Assembly (NCBI GenBank): GCA_021545665.1
Contig: JAJRTX010000247.1
Location: 1-10,642, forward strand
Source of the DNA: Zetaproteobacteria bacterium
GTDB lineage: Bacteria > Pseudomonadota > Zetaproteobacteria > Mariprofundales > Mariprofundaceae
Direction: 5' to 3'
Length of the DNA stretch: 10,642 bases
Positions within the stretch are counted from its first letter, which is position 1, and every line of letters begins with the position of its first letter. Of this stretch, positions 1 through 6,985 are shown piece after piece. The notes under the pieces are model-generated. The model was not told the DNA's origin. It was given only the letters and a program-made list of their open reading frames with translations, and did no database searches. The translations under genes and the position numbers were made by a program.

Positions 1-90
1 CAAACCAATTACGGTAGATGCAACGATTTCCGTTCCCACGCGAAGTCCCCACTGCTGCCCGTGGGAGCGATCACCTGTCAGCTGCGACAT
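1..90 (-). CDS. AtpI/AtpZ-type F0F1 ATP synthase accessory protein, N-terminal fragment
   Basis: This is the first 30 codons of a gene that leaves the window on the left. The visible protein starts MSQLTGDRSHGQQ and continues WGLRVGTEIVASTVIGL. The amphipathic start followed by a Gly-rich first membrane helix (GTEIVASTVIGL) is what small AtpI/AtpZ proteins show before their GxxxGxxxD segment. AtpI-type proteins are hydrophobic accessory factors encoded at the head of ATP synthase operons; they are linked to c-ring assembly and Mg2+ uptake. The start is well fixed: an in-frame TAG lies seven codons upstream, and GAGG (plus-strand 99-102) stands 8 bases before the ATG. By inference, atpB, atpE, atpF and the rest follow off the left edge. 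It is preceded on the same strand by a transporter gene, 129 bases away. Only 30 residues are visible, so the family call is moderate. Confidence 0.6.
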   Translation of the reverse strand, partial: MSQLTGDRSHGQQWGLRVGTEIVASTVIGL

Positions 91-98
91 TCCAGTGC

Positions 99-102
99 CC
101 TC
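99..102 (-). promoter_or_regulatory. Ribosome binding site of the AtpI-like gene
   Basis: On the minus strand GAGG lies 8 bases before the ATG at 90. Together with the in-frame TAG just upstream, it fixes the start of the edge gene. No convincing -35/-10 pair was found in the 129 bases between this gene and the transporter upstream. Confidence 0.6.
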
Positions 103-219
103 ACATATCTATAAGTGCTCTTCACAAACTAGCAGAAGTATCCCTCGTCTGCAAATTTGAAATCGGAAGAACTCATCAGCTTTAGCAAATGGCGCATTCA
201 TCTTTGAAACAGGACAGGT

Positions 220-1362
220 TCACGACACCCTCTTTCCAGATATGGAAACTGCCAGTGGTATAGCAAGTAAAGCGACGCCTGCACATACATAAAAGGCAAC
301 TGAATAGCCCCATACTTCTGCAATAAGACCACATCCCATGATGCCGACTGTGCTACCCAGACCAAAGCCTGCTGCCGAATACCAGCCTTGAGCGGCCGCA
401 TGCAGGTTATCAGGAGCCAGACGTTTCACCCAGGCGATAGCTGTAACATGAAAAGCTGCAAAACTGGCAGCATGCAATAACTGCAAAGTAGCAATCAGCC
501 ATGGATCAGTAGTCAACCCCGTACCCAACCAGCGCAGTGCTGCCAGGCTCATACATGCTGAAAAAACCAGTGAAGGGAGTACCTGCTGCAACAGACGTGA
601 GAATCGCCACATCAGCACAATTTCGGCCATCACCCCAATCACCCAGTAGATTCCGATTTGCCAGCCTGTATATCCGGCTTCAGCCAGATACAAGCTGAAA
701 AAACCATAGTAGGCACCGTGTGAAATCTGCATCAGACAGGCAAGCCCCAGCAACTGATAAAACATTGTGGAAAAATGGGATGTACTATCCTGATCCCGTA
801 TCTCTGGAATCTCTTGTTTGGGAAATCCCTGTGCAGCAAAGGCGGTAATCAGCATCAAGCCAGCCAGCACTATGGGAAAAGCATCTATATTCTCATCTGC
901 CAGCCATGCCCCGGCAGTCAGTGACGCAACGACAAAACCAACTGACCCCCAGGCCCGTAACCGCCCATAATCAGCCAGTGCGGCCTCCGAAACCGAAACG
1001 GATATGCCATCCGTCAAAGGTAAGATTGCCGCCCATAAAATACCAAATAGAAACACCACTGCAGCAAGGGCGTACAGATTCAGTGATATTCCCATCAGTA
1101 ATGCTGCGATTGCAGCAAACAATGAGGCCGCGATGATAAAGCGCTGTACCAGTGAATCTGACCGCTTATCCAACAAATGCCCGATCCACGGTGGCGATAC
1201 AATTTTGGCAGCAGCAAGAAGACCGGTCATCACTCCAATCATAGCGACATCAATCCCCATCCCATCCAGAAAAACAGGAAAGAACGGCAATATCAACCCC
1301 ATAGCGGCGAAATACGCCGCATAAAACAATCGAATGCGATTTAGTGATGCCTGTGTGACCAT
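220..1362 (-). CDS. Major facilitator superfamily transporter, HcaT/MFS_1-like
   Basis: This is a 380-residue inner-membrane transporter with about 12 hydrophobic segments, the usual length for a compact MFS permease. The first helix region (residues 11-32) ends in LPFFPVFL. The loop between helices 2 and 3 carries PPWIGHLLDKRS (about 57-68), a variant of the MFS signature loop. DYGRLRAWGS (131-140) matches the 'R-x-R-x-W-G-S-x-G-F' segment typical of the phenylpropionate-permease (HcaT) branch. That branch includes HcaT of E. coli, but many relatives have unknown substrates, so no substrate is claimed. The start chosen is the ATG at 1362 (MVTQASLNRIRLF), directly before the first helix; its ribosome binding site is weak. 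It is divergent from the membrane-protein gene on its upstream side and lies 129 bases ahead of the AtpI-like gene on the same strand. Confidence 0.8.
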   Translation of the reverse strand: MVTQASLNRIRLFYAAYFAAMGLILPFFPVFLDGMGIDVAMIGVMTGLLAAAKIVSPPWIGHLLDKRSDSLVQRFIIAASLFAAIAALLMGISLNLYALAAVVFLFGILWAAILPLTDGISVSVSEAALADYGRLRAWGSVGFVVASLTAGAWLADENIDAFPIVLAGLMLITAFAAQGFPKQEIPEIRDQDSTSHFSTMFYQLLGLACLMQISHGAYYGFFSLYLAEAGYTGWQIGIYWVIGVMAEIVLMWRFSRLLQQVLPSLVFSACMSLAALRWLGTGLTTDPWLIATLQLLHAASFAAFHVTAIAWVKRLAPDNLHAAAQGWYSAAGFGLGSTVGIMGCGLIAEVWGYSVAFYVCAGVALLAIPLAVSISGKRVS

Positions 1363-1484
1363 GGCAGAAGGCTATGCATCAGGATCAGACTGTCACCCAA
1401 AGCAATAGATATTTATTTATAAACAACCACGAATAAGCAGCTTTGCCTTGCCTGAAGACGATGACTCATACACATTTAGGTACC

Positions 1485-1568
1485 ATGATCATTTTACCCT
1501 TAGTTCAGCATCAGTGCCAACAACCAGTAATTACCGGTACAGAAGCCCAATTGGAGCTTGTCTGCTGA
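1485..1568 (+). CDS. Possible 27-codon upstream ORF, overlapping the next gene at TGATG
   Basis: An ATG at 1485 opens a short reading frame that begins MIILPLVQHQCQQPV and ends ITGTEAQLELVC. Its TGA shares one base with the ATG at 1568 of the membrane protein (TGATG), the classic layout of translational coupling. A weak AGG lies five bases before the start. It may be a leader peptide, chance, or a relic of a larger gene. The ITGTEAQLELVC tail faintly recalls the beginning of ribonuclease D proteins, but this is too short to claim. It is listed because the overlap is exact; expression is unproven. Confidence 0.25.
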   Translation: MIILPLVQHQCQQPVITGTEAQLELVC

Positions 1569-2170
1569 TGGATTCATGGTTCGAAATTATTGTTCGTCAG
1601 CTAATCCTTTACAGCCTTCCCGTTCTTATTTCCCTAACCTGCGTTACCATAATTGAGGCTCGCTTACTCAATAAAACAATTCCACATCCGTTTTATGCTA
1701 TTGCATGGCACGGAACATGGTTGCCGCTGCTGGCGTCACTAGCTTTTCATCGAGGCATTATTATCGCTCTGCCAAACACTATGGAGAGTAATATCAGATC
1801 GACTTCACTACGCTTTGCCATTCATGTTGCCCTGTGCCTGCTCGGCTTTCTACTCTACACATGGAGCTTAGCCCTACAGGCTCCTGCAGGCCTGCCTCCG
1901 GTTCATCACTGGTGGGCAAAGGTACTTATGTTTTTTAATCTATGCATGGCTTGCCTGCATCTGCTCCCATTGCCCGATATGCTTGTAGGTCAGGTTCTGT
2001 CAAAAACAAAAATGGCCATATTCATCAGTACATTTATGAGTGGACGTCACGGCGTGCTTATTTTGACATTACTGGCCGCATCACCTCTGCTTGATCTGAT
2101 TCTGGGTAGCCATATCATTTTTCCCATTTATGAATCATTGAGTAGTCTGGCCAGAGATCTTTCCATCTAA
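1568..2170 (+). CDS. Unrecognised five-helix membrane protein
   Basis: I do not recognise this 200-residue protein. It has about five hydrophobic segments (roughly residues 8-30, 42-62, 82-104, 116-136 and 160-181) and His/Trp-rich loops (WHGTW at 47-51, HHWW at 113-116). Residues 124-144 contain NL...HLLPLPDMLVGQVL, which recalls the third conserved block of site-2 proteases (N-x-x-P-x-P-x-L-D-G-G). The HExxH zinc motif of those enzymes is absent, so it is at most a degenerate relative. I chose the ATG at 1568, with GGAG at 1553-1556, 11 bases upstream. The frame stays open upstream to a TTG at 1448, but that extension is hydrophilic, low in character and has no good ribosome binding site. 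It is followed by a 322-base gene-free stretch before the kinase gene on the same strand. Confidence 0.65.
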   Translation: MDSWFEIIVRQLILYSLPVLISLTCVTIIEARLLNKTIPHPFYAIAWHGTWLPLLASLAFHRGIIIALPNTMESNIRSTSLRFAIHVALCLLGFLLYTWSLALQAPAGLPPVHHWWAKVLMFFNLCMACLHLLPLPDMLVGQVLSKTKMAIFISTFMSGRHGVLILTLLAASPLLDLILGSHIIFPIYESLSSLARDLSI

Positions 2171-2492
2171 CGAGCCATGTTCACTCAGAGTTTGACCATA
2201 TTCAAGCCTGATTCTGACTGTAAATCTACGCTCGAACTGGTTTTAGGCATGGCACATCATCGTATGAGCAGTACACACAGCAATCACCGGGTTCGGGGGG
2301 AAGGGTTGAGCCCCTATAGTGCTGATCCATTCATAACTGGCAATACTCTCACAACATCAAGCCTCTGGCGTTGCCTCATCAGGCTCTTCCGGCCAGGAAA
2401 ACCGAACATTCCAGGTTTCTTGCCCTTACTCGATCAACTTGACTGCGAACAGATTCTCAGCAAAGCTACCACAAAAAAAAACAGGAGTTTTC
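2171..2492 (+). other. Gene-free leader between the membrane protein and the kinase
   Basis: No convincing gene lies here. A 108-codon frame (2177-2503) begins 6 bases after the previous stop and runs 11 bases into the kinase. It lacks a usable ribosome binding site and has no recognisable protein pattern, so I treat it as chance. A possible -10 element TATAGT (2315-2320) has no good -35 partner at 17 bases. G-runs at 2295-2305 can pair with GCCCC at 2310-2314, and a composite inverted repeat occupies 2362-2397. The stretch probably holds the promoter and 5' leader of the kinase-carbonic anhydrase pair. A small RNA is possible, but no known family was recognised. Confidence 0.4.
2362..2397 (+). 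repeat. Composite hairpin in the kinase leader
   Basis: An outer stem CCT-(ct)-GGC pairs with GCCAGG. It encloses an inner perfect GCCT-CATC-AGGC hairpin at 2373-2384. No T-run follows, so it is not a standard intrinsic terminator of the upstream gene. It could be leader RNA structure or chance in a GC-richer patch. Confidence 0.3.
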
Positions 2493-3476
2493 ATGAGTTA
2501 TGATGTATTCGGCGTAGGTAATGCCATTATGGATATGCAGGTGCGCTGCGATGATATCTTTCTTGAGAACAATGGCATTGAGAAGGGCATCATGACATTG
2601 GTGGATGAGATGCGTCAGCAGTCGATTCTGGATGCGCTGTCTGATCATGAGGTGCATTACTGTTCCGGTGGCTCCGCTGCCAATACCATTGTTGGCATTG
2701 CCGATATGGGCGGCACTACTGCATATGCATGCAAAACAGGTGCTGACAGCTTTGGGCACCAGTATCTCAAAGAAATGCAGGCCCTTGGTATCACTATCGA
2801 GATTCCTCAGACAAAAGGGCAGACCGGTAGTTGTGTTGTGCTGATCACAGCGGATGCTCAGCGTACCATGCTAACCAATCTCGGCATTTCCTCATCACTT
2901 GGCATTGATGACATCATTGAATCCGAAATCGCCAAAGCTAAATATATTTATATTGAAGGTTATTTGTTCGCCGGAGAATCCACCAAAGCGGCAGCCATAA
3001 AAGCCATTGAGTTGGCAAAAAAGAACCATGTTAAAGTGGCTCTGACTATCTCCGATCCATTTCTCATCAATCTGTGCAAAGCAGACTTTTTAGCACTGAT
3101 CGAAGGGCCTGTTGATCTACTCTTCTGCAATGAGGATGAGGCCAGAGCCCTGACCGGGCTGAAAGATCCTGTGGATTGTGCCCAAAACATTCACCGGCAC
3201 TGTGAAAATGTAGCACTGACTCTGGGAAGCAAAGGCTCCATCATCATGCATGAGGGTGAAGTGTGGCCGATTGAAGGTGTTGAAATCAAAGCACTGGATA
3301 CTACTGGCGCAGGCGACATGTATGCGGCCGGTGTGCTTTATGGCATCACCAACGGCCTGTCTTGGCATCAGGCCGGGCATCTGGGCTCTCATGCGGCTGC
3401 GCGAGTCGTTGCTCAACTGGGTGCGCGGCTGCCTAAACCGCTTAGCCGTGAAGAAATCGAGGTGTTACTTGGCTAG
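2493..3476 (+). CDS. PfkB-family kinase, adenosine-kinase-like
   Basis: This is a 327-residue cytoplasmic kinase of the ribokinase/PfkB fold that phosphorylates a nucleoside or sugar with ATP. Adenosine to AMP is the usual annotation for this subgroup. The N-terminus has V-G-N-A-I-M-D (8-14), and the substrate-side Gly motif GGSAAN is at 59-64. The C-terminal PfkB signature DTTGAGD spans 269-275, with the anion-hole glycines and catalytic Asp275. The N-terminal layout ([13 protein letters not shown], then a KGxMTLVDE block) resembles proteobacterial adenosine kinases more than fructokinases. The start is the ATG at 2493, with AGGAG at 2483-2487, 5 bases before it; the frame extends 18 codons upstream to 2439 but without support. 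Its 3' end overlaps the carbonic anhydrase start by 8 bases, implying co-translation. Substrate specificity is inferred, not shown. Confidence 0.85.
   Translation: MSYDVFGVGNAIMDMQVRCDDIFLENNGIEKGIMTLVDEMRQQSILDALSDHEVHYCSGGSAANTIVGIADMGGTTAYACKTGADSFGHQYLKEMQALGITIEIPQTKGQTGSCVVLITADAQRTMLTNLGISSSLGIDDIIESEIAKAKYIYIEGYLFAGESTKAAAIKAIELAKKNHVKVALTISDPFLINLCKADFLALIEGPVDLLFCNEDEARALTGLKDPVDCAQNIHRHCENVALTLGSKGSIIMHEGEVWPIEGVEIKALDTTGAGDMYAAGVLYGITNGLSWHQAGHLGSHAAARVVAQLGARLPKPLSREEIEVLLG
3459..3462 (+). promoter_or_regulatory. Ribosome binding site setting a TTG start for the carbonic anhydrase
   Basis: GAGG, inside the last codons of the kinase gene, lies 6 bases before the TTG at 3469. No ATG or GTG in the carbonic anhydrase frame lies closer to the family's N-terminus. 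From this TTG the protein aligns residue for residue with E. coli Can numbering. Confidence 0.65.
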
Positions 3477-4116
3477 CATCGAGAAAATACTCGAAAACAA
3501 CCGCAGCTGGGTCAATGATACGACAAATAAAAATCCCCGTTTTTTTGACAAGGTAGCAGAAAATCTTACTCCTGAACTGCTGTGGATCGGCTGTTCAGAT
3601 GGCAGGGTTAGCCCTGACAGGCTAACCGGCTTGCCAATGGGATCGATTTTTGTGCATCGGAATATTGGCAATGTATTTGCTTCTAACGATCTGAACTGTC
3701 TGGCTGTATTGCAATTTGCCGTGGATGAACTACAGGTTCCCAATATCATCATTTGCGGACATTATGGATGTGGCGGCATTCAACACGCCCTGAACCATAA
3801 TGGCCATACACCGATTGATTTATGGGTTGATCAGATTCGCAATATTTACGAACGTTTCCATGTTGAGCTTGAAGCAATTGATGAGTCAGAGCGCCTGCAA
3901 CGATTTACCGAACTGAACGTAAGTGCTCAGGTGCACAATATCTGCCGCAGTTCAATTGTGCGGAATGCATGGGAACGCGACCAGCAACTATCTGTGCATG
4001 GCCTGGTTTACAGTGTACATAACGGGCTACTGAAACCAATCTGCAAATCAGTTTCCTGCATCAAAGAATGGGAGCGATTCCTGTCCACCGATACCATATT
4101 GGAAAACAGAATCTGA
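3469..4116 (+). CDS. can: Beta-carbonic anhydrase, type II (Can-like)
   Basis: This 215-residue cytoplasmic zinc enzyme interconverts CO2 and bicarbonate, supplying bicarbonate for carboxylations or CO2 fixation. Zinc ligands fall at Cys42, Asp44, His98 and Cys101, the same numbers as in E. coli Can, with Arg46 completing the Asp-Arg dyad. Blocks [13 protein letters not shown] (62-65), DLNCL (74-78) and [10 protein letters not shown] (94-103) are typical. Trp39, Arg64 and Tyr181, the residues forming the inhibitory bicarbonate site in H. influenzae and E. coli type II enzymes, are all present, so pH/bicarbonate regulation is expected. One oddity is Gly45 where E. coli has Ser in C-S-D-S-R. 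The start is a TTG at 3469 overlapping the kinase gene by 8 bases; the open frame continues upstream only inside the kinase. It converges on the TSUP gene. Confidence 0.93.
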   Translation: MASIEKILENNRSWVNDTTNKNPRFFDKVAENLTPELLWIGCSDGRVSPDRLTGLPMGSIFVHRNIGNVFASNDLNCLAVLQFAVDELQVPNIIICGHYGCGGIQHALNHNGHTPIDLWVDQIRNIYERFHVELEAIDESERLQRFTELNVSAQVHNICRSSIVRNAWERDQQLSVHGLVYSVHNGLLKPICKSVSCIKEWERFLSTDTILENRI

Positions 4117-4217
4117 AATCCATTACATATCTACCGGCAAATCAGGGGTGGGCTAAACTGTTACGTAATAATTTTTCTAATTCTGTGGAGACATCGCTGT
4201 CTGCCTGTCTTTCATTA

Positions 4218-4241
4218 TCATGGCATATTAATAGGCCATGA
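4218..4241. terminator. Inverted repeat between convergent genes, possible two-way terminator
   Basis: TCATGGC (4218-4224) and GCCATGA (4235-4241) form a perfect 7-base stem with a 10-base AT-rich loop. It sits between the 3' end of the carbonic anhydrase and that of the TSUP gene, whose stop at 4243-4245 is directly adjacent. No U-run follows on either strand, so a terminator role rests mainly on position. Confidence 0.35.
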
Positions 4242-4242
4242 T

Positions 4243-5043
4243 TCAGACCATTATTGCAGTAATTAATAAAACGAAAGAAAGAGAAACAAACAAACCCCTG
4301 AGAATAAAGCGCATCACCGGTTCATCCGTGACTGTGTGCAGATGAGCTGACCATTTTGTGGTTTTTGGTAACACCAGAATAATCCCCAGCCATGATCCAG
4401 AAAGAAAAAGAAATTGTTTCTGCAACAGATCATACCAACCGGGCTCGAAAAATAAATTCAGGAGTACTGCTGAGCTAGCCATGAGTACACCGCATATGGT
4501 TGAGGTGCCAACAGCATGCCTGAGCAACAAAAAACGCCTTAACAAAGGCACCAGCATGGTGCCTCCACCAATACCAAGCACGCCGGAAACAAGCCCAATG
4601 GGGCCGGAGAACAGGGATAACTGCATCGCTTGCCGGGCATTTGTTCGATGGCAATCGCGTCCATAATCAAAAGCAACCCACCCATTCAGGGCAGCAAGCC
4701 CCAAAAGCAACAGTGACTCAGGTAAGCGTAGTGTGCTCCACAGGCCGATAGCAGAACCTATAATCAGCCCTGGAAGCAAATAATTCAGGGGCTCACGACT
4801 GATATGACCTAGGCGGAAATGGGCTCTGGCTGAAAAGAAACCGGTCATCGTGATAGCCACCATACTGGCAAAAACCGGCAAGGCCATGCTATCACCCGAA
4901 TTCGGCATCATGGCATAATACGCTGGTACGTAAATCAATCCGCCACCAAGCCCGGCAATACCGGCAATAGAGCCTGCCAGTGCGCCTGCACACAGTCCGA
5001 CAAGCAGGCCATAGAGCAGCAGGGATAAATCAGGTTCAGGCAT
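4243..5043 (-). CDS. TSUP (TauE/SafE) family membrane permease
   Basis: This 266-residue inner-membrane protein has about eight hydrophobic segments, normal for the family. Two homologous halves each carry the family's Gly motif: AGLGGG (30-35) followed by LIYVP, and LGIGGG (156-161) followed by TMLVPLL. This internal repeat is the hallmark of TauE/SafE proteins, which export sulfite, sulfoacetate, thiosulfate or other small organic anions; members often remain without a defined substrate. The start at 5043 (MPEPDLSLLLYG) places the first helix immediately; GAGG lies a rather long 14 bases upstream. It is on the same strand as the SUF cluster but separated from it by about 400 bases, so it is probably transcribed separately. 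A sulfur-related role is only suggested by family and neighbourhood. Confidence 0.88.
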   Translation of the reverse strand: MPEPDLSLLLYGLLVGLCAGALAGSIAGIAGLGGGLIYVPAYYAMMPNSGDSMALPVFASMVAITMTGFFSARAHFRLGHISREPLNYLLPGLIIGSAIGLWSTLRLPESLLLLGLAALNGWVAFDYGRDCHRTNARQAMQLSLFSGPIGLVSGVLGIGGGTMLVPLLRRFLLLRHAVGTSTICGVLMASSAVLLNLFFEPGWYDLLQKQFLFLSGSWLGIILVLPKTTKWSAHLHTVTDEPVMRFILRGLFVSLSFVLLITAIMV

Positions 5044-5447
5044 AATGCCCAGCTTAACCTCAGGGCTTCGTCAGTTCACCTTATTCGACAGCAATGGATA
5101 CAACTGAAAGATATGCAGCAAAACGGTGGTAAGCAAAAGTGACTCATAGAGCATATATTTAATTCGAAACAGAAGGTGTTGCTGATAATCTTCCAGAAGT
5201 AGATGATTACACTAAGAAAAACAATATAGCTATTTCACCTTTCTTCTGATCTGGCTTCGTACTTCAGACAGTTCATGTTGGAGACAAACTGAACATCATA
5301 GCAAGGAAAAACAGATGATTTTAACTTGAATGCTCTGCAACCATAAAGGCGATTTTTATCCCAGGTCACAAAATAGTGATGGCAGCGCAGGCATAGTACC
5401 TTTTGCCTGATTGATGAAGTATTGATCTTATTGTCAACTATTTGAAA
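5044..5447 (-). other. AT-rich stretch without a recognised gene
   Basis: No open frame with a credible ribosome binding site and protein pattern was found on either strand. On the minus strand, TGCTATGAT (plus-strand 5295-5303) matches an extended -10 promoter and could serve the TSUP gene about 250 bases downstream, but a -35 is not evident. CAGGC (5388-5392) and GCCTG (5405-5409) form a small stem with a 12-base loop, about 40 bases beyond the Rieske stop. It could mark the end of the SUF transcript but lacks a clear T-run. Confidence 0.35.
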
Positions 5448-5762
5448 TCACGAATCAATGTCCACTTGCACAATCTCGTTTTCAATTCGCGTTGGAAATG
5501 TGTCGATATCTTCAAAAGCTGGCGGCGCCAGTACCTTGCCGGTTTTAATATTGAATCGTGCGCCATGGCGCGGGCAGATGATCTGTTCACCCTCACAGCG
5601 ACCACTGGCCAACTCGCCGCCATCGTGGGTGCAGATGTCTTCAATGGCATATAGCTCACCAGCCAGATTAAATACAGCAATCGGACCAATTTCGCTATGT
5701 ACAACCTTGCGACTCCCTGCCTGCAATTCATTTAAAGGTGCTACATCTATCCATTCAGGCAT
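5448..5762 (-). CDS. Small Rieske [2Fe-2S] ferredoxin
   Basis: This 104-residue soluble protein consists of a single Rieske domain. The cluster ligands are intact: Cys44 and His46 in C-T-H-D-G-G, and Cys63 and His66 in C-P-R-H-G (C-x-H-x16-C-x2-H). Each pair gives one Cys and one His to bind a [2Fe-2S] cluster for one-electron transfer. Retention of all four residues separates it from NirD, which has the fold but not the ligands. There is no transmembrane anchor, so it is not a bc1-type Rieske subunit. It resembles the 'non-heme iron oxygenase ferredoxin subunit' proteins that accompany SUF genes in many bacteria. AAGGAG (plus-strand 5770-5775) lies 7 bases before the ATG. It follows nnrS by 16 bases and looks like the last gene of the SUF transcription unit. 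Its redox partner is unknown. Confidence 0.9.
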   Translation of the reverse strand: MPEWIDVAPLNELQAGSRKVVHSEIGPIAVFNLAGELYAIEDICTHDGGELASGRCEGEQIICPRHGARFNIKTGKVLAPPAFEDIDTFPTRIENEIVQVDIDS

Positions 5763-5778
5763 GCTCTGTCTCCTTGTA

Positions 5779-6969
5779 TCAGCCGGGTTGTCCGTCTGTT
5801 CTTGGACGCATCAGTATAGCCGAATAGCGTATACCAAAAATAATGAATGCCCCTGTCCAGCATGTTCCTGCCACATGGATAAACATATCTATCTGGTCCG
5901 GCCATAACAGAGGTAAAATAACTCTGGTAAATGCTGCAGTCAGCATCAGTAGAAATGCAACAACCATCCATGGCAGTGTTTGCACACGCCGTCCGGAATG
6001 ACCCAGTGATACTCTGGCCATCATACCCATTGCAATGGTACTGATCGCTCCAACTGTAAATGCATGCATAGCCTGCACCCGTTCAATAAACATCATGTCT
6101 GCAAGTGCATGGAGGAAAAAACCAATGACAAGCCAGCCATAAGCAAGGTAGAGCACCCATACCATTGGTTGCTGCCACAAACCGGGCTGATACCAGCTTT
6201 GTAAACGCAGGGCATGTACAAGAGCAACGGCTTCGGCGACAACGGCAGCAAACCATGTGTCGAGCGCAAACAATTCAGTGGCTGCAAACAGGAAAGCGGA
6301 AGCAAGCGCAAAACGTTCAATTACAGGTGATATTTCCGGCCTGCTGCCGACAGCACCACCAATAAAAAATGGCACCACGCGACCTGCCATCAATACAACC
6401 AGAACAACAATAAGGTTTAGCATCAGTCGCATGGCCGGGCGAGCGACATCCTCAATAATTCCGAGAATTTCCAGATGAATCATCAGGTTAGCCACGCCCA
6501 TCAAAAGTAGTATCGCAGGCAAAATAAAATTGTGGCTTTGCTTAGCCTTGTACAACACATTGAACAGGGCAAAAGCAAGCGCCGGCAGAAAAAGCATATC
6601 GATAACAGCAAACAGTGGCGCTGGAATCAGAGGCACAGCCGATAGCAGGCGTGGTAATAACCATAAGCCTACAAGAAATCCTAACATCTTGCCCGTCGGG
6701 GTGGCTATTCCGGTCCAGTTGCGCGCTGCAGTTAGTAGAAACCCTGCAATCACCGCCACCGTAAAACCAAATAGCATCTCATGCGCATGCCAAAGTCGAA
6801 ACTCAAAATAATTGCCCGACCAATCCTGCATGCTGTAAGCACCAAGAAATATCAGCATCAACAGCACTGCAGTCCAACCAGCCGCAAAAAAGAATGGTCT
6901 GAAACCCAGAGCCAGTGGTGACCATCGAGGCTGTTCAGATGATCCGGTTTTTTTTATGATTTCAATCAT
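5779..6969 (-). CDS. nnrS: NnrS family membrane protein
   Basis: This 396-residue polytopic inner-membrane protein has about 12 hydrophobic segments, the normal size for NnrS. The N-terminal block LALGFRPFFFAAGW (19-32) and the block WHAHEMLFGF (60-69), followed by AVIAGFLLTAARNWTG, are hallmarks of the family; GHSGRRV near residue 320 is a third. NnrS was described as a heme- and copper-containing membrane protein in Rhodobacter. In Vibrio and Pseudomonas it protects against nitric oxide, apparently by limiting damage to iron-bound metabolites. The His pairs are candidate metal ligands. The ribosome binding site is weak, so translation may depend on coupling to sufT, 16 bases upstream. A nitric oxide protection gene inside a SUF cluster makes biological sense because nitric oxide attacks Fe-S clusters. 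That functional link is inferred. Confidence 0.88.
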   Translation of the reverse strand: MIEIIKKTGSSEQPRWSPLALGFRPFFFAAGWTAVLLMLIFLGAYSMQDWSGNYFEFRLWHAHEMLFGFTVAVIAGFLLTAARNWTGIATPTGKMLGFLVGLWLLPRLLSAVPLIPAPLFAVIDMLFLPALAFALFNVLYKAKQSHNFILPAILLLMGVANLMIHLEILGIIEDVARPAMRLMLNLIVVLVVLMAGRVVPFFIGGAVGSRPEISPVIERFALASAFLFAATELFALDTWFAAVVAEAVALVHALRLQSWYQPGLWQQPMVWVLYLAYGWLVIGFFLHALADMMFIERVQAMHAFTVGAISTIAMGMMARVSLGHSGRRVQTLPWMVVAFLLMLTAAFTRVILPLLWPDQIDMFIHVAGTCWTGAFIIFGIRYSAILMRPRTDGQPG

Positions 6970-6985
6970 GTCGAGTTAAAAAGAC

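Noticed and set aside
1448..1567. 40-codon N-terminal extension of the membrane protein from a TTG
   Set aside because: It is hydrophilic and unlike the rest of the protein, has no ribosome binding site, and the ATG at 1568 has GGAG upstream.
2177..2503. 108-codon plus-strand ORF between the membrane protein and the kinase
   Set aside because: There is no usable ribosome binding site or recognisable protein pattern, its composition is Ser/Thr/Pro/Arg-mixed, and it overlaps the well-supported kinase start.
3250..3468. Upstream extension of the carbonic anhydrase frame
   Set aside because: It lies wholly inside the kinase coding region; E. coli Can numbering matches exactly from the TTG at 3469.
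5422..5437. TTGAT...GTCAA resembling an FNR/NnrR-type operator
   Set aside because: The half-sites are 6 bases apart instead of 4, one is imperfect, and it lies downstream of the Rieske gene rather than in front of any gene on that strand.
5458..5907. 149-codon plus-strand ORF opposite the Rieske and nnrS genes
   Set aside because: It is a shadow of two clearly conserved genes on the other strand.
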